A DNA stretch of 64,000 nucleotides from Perognathus longimembris pacificus (Eukaryota > Chordata > Mammalia > Rodentia > Heteromyidae): contig NC_063176.1 in the NCBI RefSeq assembly GCF_023159225.1, positions 6,398,963 to 6,462,962 of the forward strand. The letters run 5' to 3'. Both the position numbers and the translations under genes were made by a program. The notes below the pieces were generated by a model, which ran no database searches, was not told the origin of the DNA, and saw nothing but the letters and a program-made list of their open reading frames with translations. Each line of letters starts with the position of its first letter. The first letter of the stretch is position 1. Shown here piece after piece: positions 46,030 through 60,141 of the stretch.

Positions 46030-49000
46030 GGGGGGTCTAGGGAAGCATTATTTTTCAGATATGACTCGGTTACGCAGGTTAAAGCCACCAGAGAAGCATG
46101 CAATTTGATTTTACTGTGAGAAGAATTGGGACTTCTTTGTCATATATTTTTATCAAACTTCTCTCACTTATCACATACTTACATAGTAACTATAAGAGTA
46201 AATGATGCACATTAGTTTTGTTCCTTGACTTTGAGATGATTATGTTCAATTTAGATGTGAAGACATGCTCAGTTGAGTTACAAAGAATCTATTGGAAAAT
46301 AAGTGGCCCATAGCCCATTTTCTTATAACTGAAAATGAATTTTGCTTCAGTACCTTCTTTTATTTCCACCACAGGGAAAATACAGATCTTCACTATACTC
46401 TTCCTTTGAGAAATATGTTCTAATTTTTAGATCCCAAGGGTTTTATGAAAAATTGTCCCTTTAAGTCATAGTCTGACCCAATTAAAATATGGAAATGATT
46501 AATTCAATATGCCATTTAAAGACTATAAAAGTAGGTTGTCATCTTGGTAACGTCATTCTAAGATATGGACAAATTCCATGTAGTGTGACTCATAAGTAAA
46601 AAATGCTTGAAATCAAATTATAGTACTTTAGTTTTACTTCTCCTTGTGTGTCATTTATCATTTCTAAAATAAAGGGTTTTGCAAATTTATTTTCCAAAAT
46701 TCCTATATGATCAAGTAATTAAAATACATTTTTATTTTAAATTTCATTTTACTCAAGTGGAATGAAATAAATGTCTTGCTTTGTATGCATAGACTCACTG
46801 AATTATTACAAACATACACTTTGGGATAGTGTAAGTTTGACTTTACACCTGATTTGACTTTATACCTGATTTGGTTTATTTTGCAATATATTAAGAAGTA
46901 TGTTTAAAGTTAAAAACTTGCCAAATGTTAAGAAAAAATTTGTTTTGGAGCATATGGTAAAAATGATTTCTCAAAAGGCTGTACTAATATATTATTTGAG
47001 AGGCTATAAGAAAATTGTGTTTTGTCTCACGTACTTTGTGGGATGTACGTGATGTTAGTTGTGCAAAAGATCGGTAGAAATGGAATTTATATATTAGGAA
47101 AACTGAGAGTTATTTTCTCCTAAGAACATGTTAGATGCAGTGATCTTCTTGCTATTAGGTAGGGAGCCAATTACAAGAGACTGATGCTTGTCAGCCTCTA
47201 AGGACGTTAAGAGAGCTGAAAGAAGTCAGATCACAGTGATAAACTTCCTATCTGCTTGCTTCAAAAGAGATTAAGATGGGGCAATTGTCTGCTCAATGCA
47301 CTGTAGGGCAGATAAAGATTCACTCATTCTGAGTAATAGGGAGTATATTATATTACCAAACAGAAACACCAAATGTCATTAATAATATACCTATTATTAC
47401 AGTGTCGGTAGTGAAGTTTCTTAGGACCAGTAAACACTTAGGCTTGATATTCAATATAATAAGCATTACTGATTAGAGTTTTTAAAGTTCTTCGGATACA
47501 TACATTCTCATAGTGCACTTTATGAACTTCATAAAAACAAACTTGACTTTCTTTTTAAAATGGTTCATTGCAAAACCATTATGCCTAAAGATTAATTTTA
47601 ATCTCCAGCTACAACAATATTAATTAGGATTATTCTCATTTAGATTGTAGCCCTTTACGTTATCTGCAAAATGTAGACCTTCATTTCCAAGTCAATATTT
47701 CTTAAATCATTCCTGTTGTTTTTCCATTGACTGAACCCATATTCTATTCTAATCTGTGTAGCATACATTTTAATACTACAGAATCATTATTTAACATGAT
47801 GAAGATTAAGCAATGGAGTCATAGGCCATTTTTTTAACATTTCACATTCAGTGTACTTTTTTACAACTTTGAAAAAGAAAATATTGGAATATTATAATTA
47901 TATCGTAACTAAGCATAATAAAATAGATGGTCTCAGTATTTACAATACTGAATTTTATTTATTAAGAAATTGGACAAGTGATTACATTATAAAAACCTAA
48001 GTCAATAATTCATCTACCTCGGCAGTAAAAAATTGATTTTACTTGGAAATTTTATTTCTGGAATGTACATGTGTCAGAATTGTTGATCAGTGGTGAAACA
48101 ATCGCCCTCCTTTCCTACATAATTTTTAACCATCATAGTTTCCTGTGATATCCCTAAGGTTTCCATACTATTGTAACTATGAGGGATTTAATTTAAATTT
48201 TCCTTTTTTTATTATTCAGACATCTGTATTTGTACAAGTTCCAATTTAACATGTCAATGAATTGACAAAAATAAACTTAATCTCAATCTTAACCAGTCAC
48301 ATTTTGTATAACTCTCTCTCTCTAGTATTCCAACTATTCCCGTGTTTTCATTCATTTATAGGATATCACTTATAGTATACCATTTATAATATATCATAAT
48401 ACATATGTATATATGTACAAAGAAAGAGGAATATGTCGGTATTAATCCATATTTCTTCTTTTTATGTGCTTATTCCATCCTTTCAGGACTCTCTCTTGAG
48501 ATAAGACATGTTTAAATATCCTGGTATTCATGTTGGTTGAACTGTTTGTTAATTTTTTAAATGTTACACAATGAAACATCACTCCGATATATAACACTGA
48601 TATTCACTAACTTAGTTTCTGTAAATATGCATAAGACCCTATATCTGTTTTCAAATGGGTTTATACTTTAGGCCTACCTCCCAACTATGAGAGTAAACCT
48701 GTGCCTCTTGCTTTTCTAAGGCTGGATTACTTTACTTATCTTATTATCTTAGGTCCATCCAGCCTGCAAATTAAAAAAAAAGCCTTGTGTGTGATGCCCG
48801 GATCCTGAGTTTTTTAATGAGGAAATAGAAGTATCCATCCTACCTCTCTTAGTCATGACATAACAGATCACATCTATAAATTCCAAACTTCTATGTAGAA
48901 TTAAAATGAATGCAGAGAGTATTCCAGTTGTGTGTGTGTGTGTGTGTGTGTGTTAATAAAGACTCAAAATACAGGTGTGTTTTTGTTTGTTTTGTTCTTA

Positions 49001-49890
49001 GCTTAGTGTCGTGGTAGTCTGTGCTTTTGACTAATATTTTAGAAATGGAAGTACTAGAGAATGTTCTAACCACAAAGGACTAGACAACAGAGAACTGGGG
49101 AGAATGAGTTGTACCTTACCATCACCTATTTATCAGGTTCACCATGTGTGCACACATAAATAGCACAATGAATGTCTGGGGAAAAAAATCTCATTTGAAA
49201 GTATGAATCTGCCATGCCTATGAGTGGCTTTATTTGGTTTTTGAAATGGGTGGAATTATCAGCTAAACAATTTAAGAAAGAAGAGAAAATATGATGGCAC
49301 ATAGAATCAAATAAAACAAAATATGTTAGAGGAAAAAAATACTGGAAGCCCCACATGATCCAAGAGCGGGGAAACAAGATCCAGGAGAAAGGAAAGCTAA
49401 AGGGATTTCAAAGTCATGGGATTAATGGAAAGGACCAAACTAGAAAATCTTATAAAGCTGATCTGTTCTTAAACTGAGACTTTGATAAGAAATCCTGATA
49501 AGAGAATTTTATCTAACTGAATTGGTCTTGTATATATTATCCAAATGTCATTCCTTTCTTTCTTTTTCTGATGGTAAGGAAACTTGGCAGAGCTTGTATT
49601 GAGTAAGCAAGTGGGCAAACTGACAAGAAGCAGACAGACAAGCAAAAAGGCAAAGACGCACTCTGTAACAGGGCATGAGTATTCTGGAAGGGAGAGACTT
49701 AAAACATATTTAAATAAGGATCTGTCAAAAGAGAATGATGAACTCTGTTGTTTTACTGTTTGAAATAATACATGTCACAATGAGATTGCCACCTATGTAT
49801 GCAGAATACTTAGAAAGGTATTACTTTTCCACCCCAAGGCCTTCTTTTCTTCCTCCTCTTAAGTGAAAGTTTTATACTTCCTGGGAGATT
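46030..49890. other. Long AT-rich unique stretch
   Basis: No gene or dispersed repeat was recognised apart from a (TG)n at 48930-48952 and a short tandem duplication near 46838-46872. Confidence 0.4.
48930..48952. repeat. (TG)n microsatellite
   Basis: About 11 TG units lie in unique sequence. Confidence 0.9.
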
Positions 49891-49905
49891 AAAAAACAAG
49901 TTTTA

Positions 49906-50104
49906 GGGCTGGGGATATAGCCTAGTGGCAAGAGTGCCTGCCTCGGATACACGAGGCCCTAGGTTCGATTCCCCAGCACCACATATACAGAAAACGGCCA
50001 GAAGCGGCGCTGTGGCTCAAGTGGCAGAGTGCTAGCCTTGAGCGGGAAGAAGCCAGGGACAGTGCTCAGGCCCTGAGTACAAGCCCCAGGACTGGCCAAA
50101 AAAA
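49906..50104 (+). mobile_element. Young IDL-Geo SINE, 15-bp target duplication
   Basis: It is full-length: GGGCTGGGGATATAGCCTAG (A-box region), then GGTTCGATTCCCCAGCACC (B box), the Geo monomer to CCCAGGACTGGCC, and poly(A). The flanks AAAAAACAAGTTTTA (49891-49905 and 50105-50119) are identical, though the leading A bases overlap the tail. It is one of the least diverged SINEs here. Confidence 0.97.
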
Positions 50105-50119
50105 AAAAAACAAGTTTTA

Positions 50120-52479
50120 AATTCCATTTCTAATTGATAAACAACTGAAAATGAGCAGAAGTTTTTCTTGTATACGGTAATTTTATGGAAAATATAATTT
50201 AGTTTATGCAGAATTGTAAAGAGATAACCAAACGCTTCCTTGTACTGCTTTATTCATTTATATATTCAGCATACTTTAAAAATCACTATTCTACAACAAC
50301 CTTTGATTTTACTGTGTCCTTTCTTAACATACACTGAAGAAAACCAAGCCAGAAAACTAAACCAACATACTCATATTAGAGAATTATGTCATGGGCTGAA
50401 CAAGTAAAGGACAGCAGGAAGAATAGTTTTATACCAAGATATCAAGGCAGGAATCTTTGAAAAAAAATCATATTTTCAAGGTCAGACCTCAAATATGAAA
50501 ATTATTTATTTGACAGCATTTAACAAAATAAACCTGTGAAATAGGTTTATGTTCCCTTTTAAGATCAGCTTTGGCCGAGTGTAAGTGGAAAGATCCAGAG
50601 AAGTTTTATCATGTAAACACATGAATGTATTTTTTACTCCTGTGGAAGGAGCCTTGAGGAACTAATTTAGAATCTCCTCCTTCATCAAGTCCTGAAATCA
50701 TTGTCACTTAATTAAGTCATCCAGCATGGATTATTTTTGTTTTTAAGGAAATTCCCAGTATAGACTTAGATTATTTTAGCATAATCAAACATCAAATATC
50801 CACTTCAAATCTAAGAAGATCATTAAATCAGAGCATGCTTTTCACTTAACACTCATTACAAAATCTTTCCTGTATGAATTACCCAACTTCCACTTACGTT
50901 TATCTCCATTCACTCTGCTTAGATGCTACAAGATGAGCTGGTAAACTTATTTTGTAGGAGTCACATTGTCACACCAAACACACATATCCTGTTCCAAAGA
51001 GAAGAAAAAAGAAAAGCGTAGTGGATAGGCAGATGATAATATTGATGATATTTTTATTTGTAAGAGTACACATTACACATTATTTATTTGTGTACAGGTA
51101 ACTATTTTAAATATTATCTTATATTTTTATACTTCTTATGTGAGCAGCAAATATAGCTTCTTAATCAATGTTGAGTTCCTATAACTTATTCATCATTTTC
51201 TACTATTTCTACTTGTTTATGACTGGCCATCTATTCAAATAATACTTAGATTTCTGTTGACCATATTATTTCTGAGTCTGCCTATGTGGCACCTAAATGT
51301 CACAAGCATTAGCAAATAAATGTATACATGCATACACATGCATATAATGCTTCCATACTGTCTACAAACTGGATTTAAATTTTTGTTGCTTTATTTTCAA
51401 AATTGTATATTTTCAGATGCAGAACCAGCTGTTCCCACCAACAACCATTAATGCATGCTCTGTTAATCTATTTCCTTTTCATGCACTGTAGTAATCATTT
51501 TCTGTTACTGAGCCTCACCCTAAATTCAAACATCATCCCCACATATATGAATCCAGTTATCCTCCTCATATCAGTTTGAACTAATGTTAGTGATTTTCTA
51601 TTTAAATAAAATGTATTATAACTGTGATTCCAGATAGAACTCCTGAAATTGTAAACCAGTCAATTAAACATACCCTATGTATATGGAGCCAGAAATTGTC
51701 CCAAGAATGCATTGCATATTAAAAATGATCATAAATATCTCAACTGCATTCTTTGATATCTTATTTTTATAATTGCTGTTAAACTTGAGTATCAATATTC
51801 ATAATTTCCAAAACTATGAAGTCATGTTTAATTAGAAAATATTCCTTTCTAATACTATACTTTGTTATTCCATTAATAACACCTAACAATTCATGAGGAG
51901 GGATAAGAAAATTTAACTGGATTTCTTTTAAGATACTTATTATAATTACCTTCATTCCATAAGTTTAAGTTATTGAATTGCAATTCAATATATTGCAGCA
52001 GTGTCAATGTTTTGCATGTGCATATCAGAGTTCTTGTGTCAAACATGCCAGTAGCCTTTTGTGATTTAAATGTCAAAAAATGTTACACCAACAGCTATTT
52101 ACTAAACCTCAACATATATTATTATTAAAACTATGCACTCATTATGTGTGTATACAACACACACAGTGAGAGTTATATAAGAATCTAAAAATAAAAGTTC
52201 AATTATAAAAGTCTTTACAGTCTTATTCATTTTATCTTATTTTATTCTGTCTCAAGGATACATGTAACCTAATAGGTTATTTTTTTTGTAGACATCCATA
52301 TATCACATACATATATTCATATATTCTTGTGAACTTCAAAGGAAGAAATACATTTATTGGCATTTACATTATAAATCAATGTTGTTCTTATTCCAAATAA
52401 ACCAGATTGCACAAAAAGTATGTTTTCAGAACACATTTCAAATACTAAGTAGGTTTGGAGTCTGGAAATAGTTTTTAAA
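50120..52479. other. AT-rich unique stretch
   Basis: No feature was recognised. Confidence 0.4.
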
Positions 52480-52575
52480 ATTATTTTTATTTGAAAATGC
52501 TAAAAACAGAGGGGTAACAGTTACATAACTCAAGCAAACAGTACATCTTTTTGTACAATGTCACACCTTTGAGAA
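52480..52575 (-). mobile_element. Possible old L1 3' tail
   Basis: The string 'cagaggggtaacagttacat' with a T-rich start resembles the reversed L1 terminus, but the rest is too diverged to be sure. Confidence 0.45.
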
Positions 52576-52593
52576 GAAGGGAAGCAATAAGAT

Positions 52594-52788
52594 TTTTTTG
52601 TGTCAGCTATTAGTCTTGAACTCAGGGCCTACCACTCTACCACTTTGAGCCACAACACCAGTTCAGGTTTTCTTTAGGTAAGATGAGAGTCTCGTGGACT
52701 GTCCTTCCCTGGGCTGACTGAGCTATGGTCCTCAGATCTCAGGCCCCTGAGTGGCTAGGATTACAGGCATGAGCCCTCTGTCCCTGGT
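52594..52788 (-). mobile_element. 7SL-like/Geo composite SINE, deleted
   Basis: The reversed Geo monomer lacks its middle (ctcagggcctaccactctac joins directly). The reversed left monomer is present (GTGGCTAGGATTACAGGCAT). Confidence 0.8.
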
Positions 52789-54475
52789 TTGAGATGGTAT
52801 TTTCATAAGCATTTCTTGAACACCTATTATTTGTCAGAGATTCTCTGTTTGGTTTTACTGTGTCATACTCTCTAGCTATTTGTAATAGGAAAAAAAAGTC
52901 TATTATACTCATCCCCAAACCCATTTTAAAATCAAGAGATGATTTAGGAGAAGTTTTTGAATACTCTAAAACATTAGAAATCACTTTTTGGTTACCCAGA
53001 GTGCATTTCTAGACCTACCACTTGCATGACTGTTTATCACTGACATGGTGGGCAGCAGGTTAATTGTAATTGTACGGTCACCTGGACTATGCTATAATTT
53101 GAAGTAGAGTCTCTCTGCTGTGTCGGCTCCACAGTATATTATTTCCAGGCATTAATGCCAGGGTGCTTCTTAAATTGGCTATGGAACTCAGAAAGAAGTG
53201 ATTTACGTGCTCGATTTAGTGCTTGCCTCTTGCTGTCTGCTTCAGGCCACTTTCCTAGGAATTGCAGGATGTGAACAGAATTAAAATTTCATATGTAGCC
53301 AGAGATGGGAAAAATAATGCGAAACAAAAAGAAATTCCTGCCCTGCATATTTATTGACATTCATGTTACATGCAAATCACTGAGTATCTTCAATTACTTA
53401 TTTCCCTCTAAGGAATTCCTTAATTAAATATTCAAATGTTTGATTTCAATGAGTGAGTGTGTATACAGGTTGATGTATCTCTGTCTCTCTCTGTCTCTGT
53501 CTCTCTCGCAATAGGGGAAAACAAAGATTTGGTTTCATTTCAATGATAAGATCCAAATTTCTTTAAATTACACAATCTGATTTTCTCATTTTAAAAACTT
53601 GGTACTCACATTAAAGTACATGTTTGCCTTAATTTGATCCTAGTTTACTTAGGCTACCTTTTGAAGCCATTTAGTTCTTGTGCGGTGCTTTGGCTCAAAG
53701 CATTTAATATTTTATAAATGTGTGATGTTTAGCTGTATCTCCTTTGCATAATCATACTTGCAAACACATACAGCCAGCTTATTGTTTCTCACTGAGTATG
53801 CATTGGTTGAGGAAACATCTCCTGGACCTTCCATGTTTCATTGATATATCGATAGCAGAGGTTCAAAGCAAACTGTGAAGTTTACTTATTGGCAATATCT
53901 ATCAGAGAAGTAAAGCTTAATACTACTGTTATAATCACTGTTGTTTCATTCAAAATGACAAACTGTGATACCATTCCTTATCCTGAGTCCTAAAATTTTC
54001 TGGATGTAAATGCTATTCCAAATTATTCATTTTGTTACTTAGTATGTTCATTGCATCTATACGGGTGTGCATCACACTGCACAATACTGTACATTTTAAT
54101 ATTTATACATTGAGAATTGGTTCATGTATAATTTGACAAATATTTTCTTCCATTGTCATTATTTTCATGATTTAGCTAAATCCAGTTAACTTAATTGAGA
54201 TAGAATATACTATGTGATAGCACAATATACACATGGCTTGTGAATGTGTATGCAGTCCATGTTGGAGACATAAAGTACAAAGGTGGAATTCTGGCAGGTG
54301 CTATCAATTTCTCTCCACAGTGTGTTTGTGCTTAGCATTACAATTAAACTCTTTTTTCACATGTCAAATATCCTTGGTAATTGAATTTTTTTTAGTTGTA
54401 TTACCCATTATTCTACCTGGGCAAGTTCTCTAAGAAGAACTCTTGCTTTACATAGGAAATCCATTTCCTTTATGT
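52789..54475. other. Unique stretch
   Basis: No gene was recognised. A CT/GT-rich simple stretch lies at about 53478-53507, and a perfect 12-bp palindrome GGCATTAATGCC at 53148-53159. Confidence 0.4.
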
Positions 54476-54858
54476 TTTTAATTTATTGTAAAAATGATGA
54501 ATGGGGCTTACAGTTACATAAGTAATGAGTGCATTTAAAAAAAATTATTACCTCTCCCTCATTTTCTCCCACTGACCACTCCCCACTCTCCTCCTTTCCC
54601 AAACTGTTAAGTTCATTTCCAACATAATGTCTAGTGAATGTCATTGTTGCAATAATTCCATCCTTTCTCCTACTGTTTCTGTGGTCCTCTCTTCCTTCCA
54701 CAGATCAAATAAGCTTATATACAAAACAAATGGCGCAGAAAACTAAAACAGAAAGAAAAAAATAGAAATAACTTCATACAGGACATAATAAGAAGCTCTT
54801 GTTTCCATTTATGGAACCAACCCAGATGCCCCTCAGTAGATTAATGGATCAAGAAGAT

Positions 54859-54939
<81 letters not shown>

Positions 54940-55120
54940 GAAGTTCTATGCTTCCATCAGAAAGAATGGCATTACCCCATCCATAATGAAATGGAGAGAC
55001 CTTGAAAAATTACATTCAGTGAAGCAAGCCAGGCCCAAAGAAATATATGTTGTATGTTTTCCCTCATTTTTAATAACTAGAATATGTCTATTCATAGCAG
55101 GGTATCACAGTAGCCCAATT
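54476..55120 (-). mobile_element. L1 with 5' inversion (twin-primed), older
   Basis: The reversed 3' UTR runs from 54476 (ttaatttattgtaaaaatga) to about 54810. From 54811 the orientation flips and plus-strand codons for the end of ORF2 appear (tggaaccaacccagatgccc ... atcagaaagaatggcattac), running to about 55120. The two arms come from adjacent parts of L1, with only a few tens of bases missing, as twin priming predicts. The inverted arm contains a large TA/CA microsatellite. Confidence 0.8.
54862..54937. repeat. (TA)n-(CA)n microsatellite inside L1
   Basis: About 18 TA and about 19 CA units stand where other L1 copies read 'gtacatatacacaatgg' in the ORF2 C-terminal codons. The array therefore grew from the native TATACACA seed. 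Confidence 0.95.
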
Positions 55121-58100
55121 GAATTTTTAACTGTTGTCTAATCTCTATGCTAAATAGCTACCTGAATTTTTCACTCTTCTAACTAAAGCTAAGAATTATC
55201 ATGTTTATTAGCAACAGGGACATTTTCTTTTTTTCTTCTAAGTTTTCTGTTCATTTAATTTGACAGTTTATTATTTGGGTCAAGTTCTTTGTTTTTTCCT
55301 TATTGAAGACAAAAATCAGATGAAAAGGAAGAAAATCAAGATGATGTGGTTTTATAATACAGTGTAAATCAGCAGGAGAATTCTAGTGATTTTATACACT
55401 TCTTTGATGGGTAATATGGTTACACAAAAATATATAGCACAATTTGTACATTGTGATGAGTTGAAACACTAAATGAAACTGATTTTTCTAACCTGTTTTG
55501 AACATTTTTTCTCACAATGACTTCTCGATTACTTTTTTATTGTAGACTCTAATATTCTAAATCTATATAATAAAAGAAATTATTTTAAGACCATTACAAT
55601 CCTACAAAAATAAATTATACTTGGAGTAGTACTTGGCTCTAATGCCTTTTTTTCTACTTGTAATTTAGTTATAGTTACTATGAAAGAGCATGAAAAATCC
55701 CTCAACCATTTGTATTTCAGCACTGTTGTCTTGTTCTTTAGGTTTCTGGCATGAGTAAAGCCATATATTAATTATACCCTGGTATATTTGAGGCAGTTAT
55801 AGTGTTCCCCCTCCACTCTCAAAAATTCCCATTTATGACAACTATTTATGTGATTGCCCATAACACTTGATAAATATAAATAATTTCTATCAAAAATTGG
55901 ATACTTATCATATACCAGGTATTGGAGGAAAAAATTGGCATGATATGTTTCAAGTCATACAATGAAACAGATGGCATCATTATGCAACATTACATAAGAG
56001 TTGATAATTTGCTCAAATAACTGGTACAATTGGTTAGATGAGGCCTTGCCAGTTTCCTTGAATGCCAAGAATAGTAACCACATATGGCCAGTATCTGCCA
56101 GCTACTATGTAAAACAAACATCTTTGTTTGGTGGTGGAAAGGGAGATGGAGAGCAGAATTTGTAAACATCCTTTGCATACTTTTGGAACAAAATGTGGAA
56201 GACATTTGATAAGCTGTAACTTGATTATTCTTATGATACCCCTAGACCAATGTATTCAGGTTATCCATGTGTATAAATATATATATACTGTCTATTATCT
56301 ATCTATCTATCATCTACCTATCTAATCACACCAGGGGACTTGTCTTTGTGTGTTTTTTACTAAAGTCCTTGTGTTTTTATATCTTATGTTTTTCATTTAG
56401 AAGAGTCTATATGTTTAAATGTGAACACCTGAAAGTAGAAATAAGGGCTCTTTAGAGTATAGTAAATAGTTTTTCCAATGGTTCCAACGGGTGTAGTAGG
56501 TTACTGAAATGGGCCACAGATGTGTGTCTGTGCATTTTAAGAGCAGAAGTAGAATTGTAGCAAACAGACACATAACAGCTATAAATGGAAAATACATGGT
56601 ATAAGTGTATGACAAGCTATCTATGAATTTCAGGGTAACATTCAAACCTCTCTTTTAAAATCATATTAGTATCATTTTCTACCTCATGTAGGAAATACTC
56701 ATATTCATGGGAGTGGAAGAATAAAATTGTATTAAATTGTTTCACTTCAACAGCTACCAGCCAAGAGGAATTTTTAAGATACGTCATAGCATTTCCTAAC
56801 AAAGCCTACTCCATTAATAAACTTTGAGAGATAGCTAGTTAAAATTCTTTTAGTAGCTAGGAAATCTACACAATTATAACCTTTAAAATAATACCTTCTA
56901 CTACTTTCAAATACAATAAGTAGTGTTTGATGCAGGATAAGAGGTGTATATTATAGAAATCACTATGCATGAACTTCATGATAGAGCATTTTAGACAGAA
57001 GAAAAGAAGACAATGGCTTGAAAAACGTGATTTTTAATTATCTATTTCACTATTTAGTAAAGCAGATTTCTTTGAGAAATGATACACTTGAAAAAATTCA
57101 TAAGCTCATCTGTCGGTATGTTTGGGCAGATATTAGAATTGTTACAGTGATTATTTCCCAGAGCCTCAGCTGCAATAAACCTGTTGCCTATCTTGAGAAA
57201 ATTTTTGTGAGTATTCTAAAACTCTCATTTGAATAGAGAGTTGCCAGGACTGATTTTCCAAAATTCAAATATATTAAAATATAAACAAAAATGTGGTACA
57301 TATGCAACTAAAATATGTAGATTATATATATGTCATATTATATTTGGCTCATTTAGGTGACATTCCAATATTCCTATCCAGATTTTCAGGATATTTATCT
57401 GTCACCTATCTATCTATCTAACAGAACTCATATATTTTAAGAACTACTAGTTTGGAGAGTGAAAATAGAGGCAGAAATACCTAGTAAAGAATTCACAATA
57501 TATCATATATTATACAAATGTACAGAACTTTAGTAGCATAGGACTGTATGTTTGTTAGAGAATAAACACATGAAGCAATTTTAAAGTATAGTTACATGAT
57601 AATGATTTGCATGTAGTCACATATGACATTCTGTCATTTTAAAATATCCATGCATGTATATATTGAAAACCAAAACTCCATTTCTATGGCTTAAATTACT
57701 AGATCACTATGCCCAATTCAAAACAGAGTGTAACAAAAATAAATAAATATATACTAAAATCATTAATAAGATATTTACCACATTAATCTTCTAGTGTTTT
57801 TAAGTTATATTCAAATAGTTCATAATTTAAGGTTTGCTCATCCGCATTTTTAGAGTTTTTGTGGAGGTGGGTTACCAAAACTTTCAGACTTGTGATAAGA
57901 AAGTGGTGCACCCAGTATCTTCCCAGATTGGACTCTTTTACCTTCTCAGGAATAGGAAAATAAACTAGAAGTGTCAAGCGGAATCCACTTACTTTCCAAA
58001 GGTACATTTTGTTTGTACGTTTGATTGTAAGAGGTTTTTCAAACTTGGTTTAGAAAAATAGTTTCTCTCCCAACCTGTTGTCTATAGCAGGTGTCTGGAT

Positions 58101-58436
58101 ACCTTGTTACATAAACTCTACAAAGGCTGACAGCTAAAGACAGTAAAATAGTTCGAGTTATTTATTATAAATCAACTTCCAATAGATGGAAATGGGTTTT
58201 TCTAGAATTAGACCAATACCATTCCCCTTTTGGATTCGAATATTGATTGGGAATTGCTTTTGATAAATGGTAAAGTCTAGCATAAAAGGGCTTGGGCTGC
58301 CTGTGAATTGGGGAGTTGAGATTCATATACAGTGTTTGGGCTTCAGAAAGTTTGGAGTCCCAGCCTCTATGTTAAGTTCATCATAACCCAGCCAGAGTTG
58401 GACTCAATATTCGGCAAGAACTCAGCTCACTTAAGT
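55121..58436. other. Long AT-rich unique stretch
   Basis: There are (TATC)n-type runs at about 56290-56324 and 57403-57421. No gene or dispersed repeat was otherwise recognised. Confidence 0.4.
56290..56324. repeat. (TATC)n microsatellite
   Basis: Imperfect TATC units (tctattatctatctatctat and following). Confidence 0.85.
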
Positions 58437-58556
58437 GTTGCCACAGTTCATGCCTTTAACCCCAGATACACAAGGGGCATAGTAGGATGATTGCCATCGG
58501 AGGCCTGAAATTAACCCTGGGAAAAATAGCAAGACCCTATCCAAAAACAGTAACTG
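58437..58556 (+). mobile_element. B1/7SL-like SINE monomer, old
   Basis: It reads like a diverged 7SL-derived monomer: 'cagttcatgcctttaacccc', 'ggatgattgcc', 'ggcctga', and near its end 'gcaagaccctatccaaaaac', which corresponds to the common B1/Alu ending. No Geo half follows. Confidence 0.65.
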
Positions 58557-59907
58557 ACGTATTGACATTGACTATCTATTCTAACAAAAGGATGTCGTAA
58601 TATATGTCAGAGGCAAGTACTATGCAAATACACACACTCACACGCACACACACACACGAACTTAATCTTCTCACTGCCTCCCATACACAAGGAAATAAGT
58701 GGAAAGAGTATCTAGCAAGAGGGTAATAAAAATATAAATAGGGGAGAATAGAACACTTTCTTGTGAAAAAGAACATGCAACACCAATGAAGATGATTTAT
58801 GTTCCTGGACTTCATGCAAAGTCCACTTTAATTAACAAAATTAAAAATAATGTCAATCAACATAGTCTGCACTGCAATTATCTTTAGCCTGACCATTACA
58901 TGTTCAAATGTGAGACTATAGCATCATGGGATTTTAGGAATTTCTAGTGATGGAAAGTCTGTAAGCTCAGGACCCTAGAGAGAAGATAAGGTGGGGTTAT
59001 AGTTGGTGTAAGCTAGAGTCTAGGATATTCAAAATTAAAGTTGTAGAATGTGAAGCTATTGATAATCACAAGGTTTAGTTACCTTTTTGTTGTTGCTTTT
59101 TTATTGTTTACTTTTTGTATCTAAATGGATCTAACTGACAATCCTGTTTCAGATTTCTGATTACTGTGATACAGTGGTGCTTGAGAGACCTACTTTCTAA
59201 TCATCACTGAGATCAGGCTTTCAGAGTTATTACTTTTCTGACTTATTCTACTGCTTTGGGGGGAAAAAATCAAGGCTCATTCTGGTATCTAAGTTGAGAT
59301 TTCTAGATACCTAAGACATTAAAATAAACTCTGAAAACGATCAATGAATTCAGAAGCACTGATCTTATAACCAAAGGAGAAAAAAATAAGTAACCAAACA
59401 TAGATAGATATAAATAAAATAAGCAGCTGCAGAAAATAAAGTTTGCCGGACTTAAATGTTTAGAAATAAGCTATATCATCAAAACAGTTTTAATGGGTTG
59501 CTTTGGATGAGTTTCTAAATCTTTGAATAAAGAATTAAACTCCTAAATATTGACATCTGAAATTGTTCAATTTGAGACCCAGCAGGATACTTGTACATTG
59601 GAAATTAGAAATGGGTAGATGATTTTTTTTTTACCAAATGAACTACATTAGCCAGTTGCTCTTGTTAATTTGTACATTTTAAATTCAAAAGAGTAACATC
59701 TCATAACTATGGACTGAACATTTGCAAAATGGCATGATTCCTTTTTATTTGGAGTACTGATTTAGAATAAATGTGTATCCCTCTGTTCTTGTGTCCTATA
59801 TTTATATTCATAGCTACATAGATTAATTCCTACAGAACAAGTGGAGTTTCTCATGTACAATTAAGCATGTTTCAATATTTCTTTTGAATTCTAAAGAAAT
59901 AAATTCT
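58557..59907. other. AT-rich unique stretch
   Basis: A short CA-rich repeat lies at about 58628-58658. Nothing else was recognised. Confidence 0.4.
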
Positions 59908-59922
59908 AAAGAAATTAGTAAG

Positions 59923-60129
59923 AGGTCTTGGAATATGGCCTAGTGGCAAGAGTGCTTGCCTCATATCCATGAAGCCCTGGGTTCAATTCCTCAGCACCAC
60001 ATATACAGAAAATGGCCAGAATTGGCGCTGTGGCTCAAGCGGCAGCAAAAAGAACCCAGGGGAAGTTCTCAGGCCCTGAGTCCAAGCCCCAGGACTGGCA
60101 AGAAAGAAGAAGAGGAAAAAGAAAAAGAA
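59923..60129 (+). mobile_element. IDL-Geo SINE, 12-bp target duplication
   Basis: The left monomer starts near 59923 (aggtcttggaatatggccta). The Geo monomer has a deletion of about 15 bp (ggctcaagcggcag joins caaaaagaac). The tail is GAAAAA-rich. AAAGAAATTAGT flanks it at 59908-59919 and 60130-60141. Confidence 0.93.
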
Positions 60130-60141
60130 AAAGAAATTAGT

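Noticed and set aside
58010..58400. LTR-like stretch with CATAAAAGGG and a GC-richer segment after it
   Set aside because: No TG...CA ends, no AATAAA at the right distance and no target duplication were found. A TATA-like string alone is not enough.
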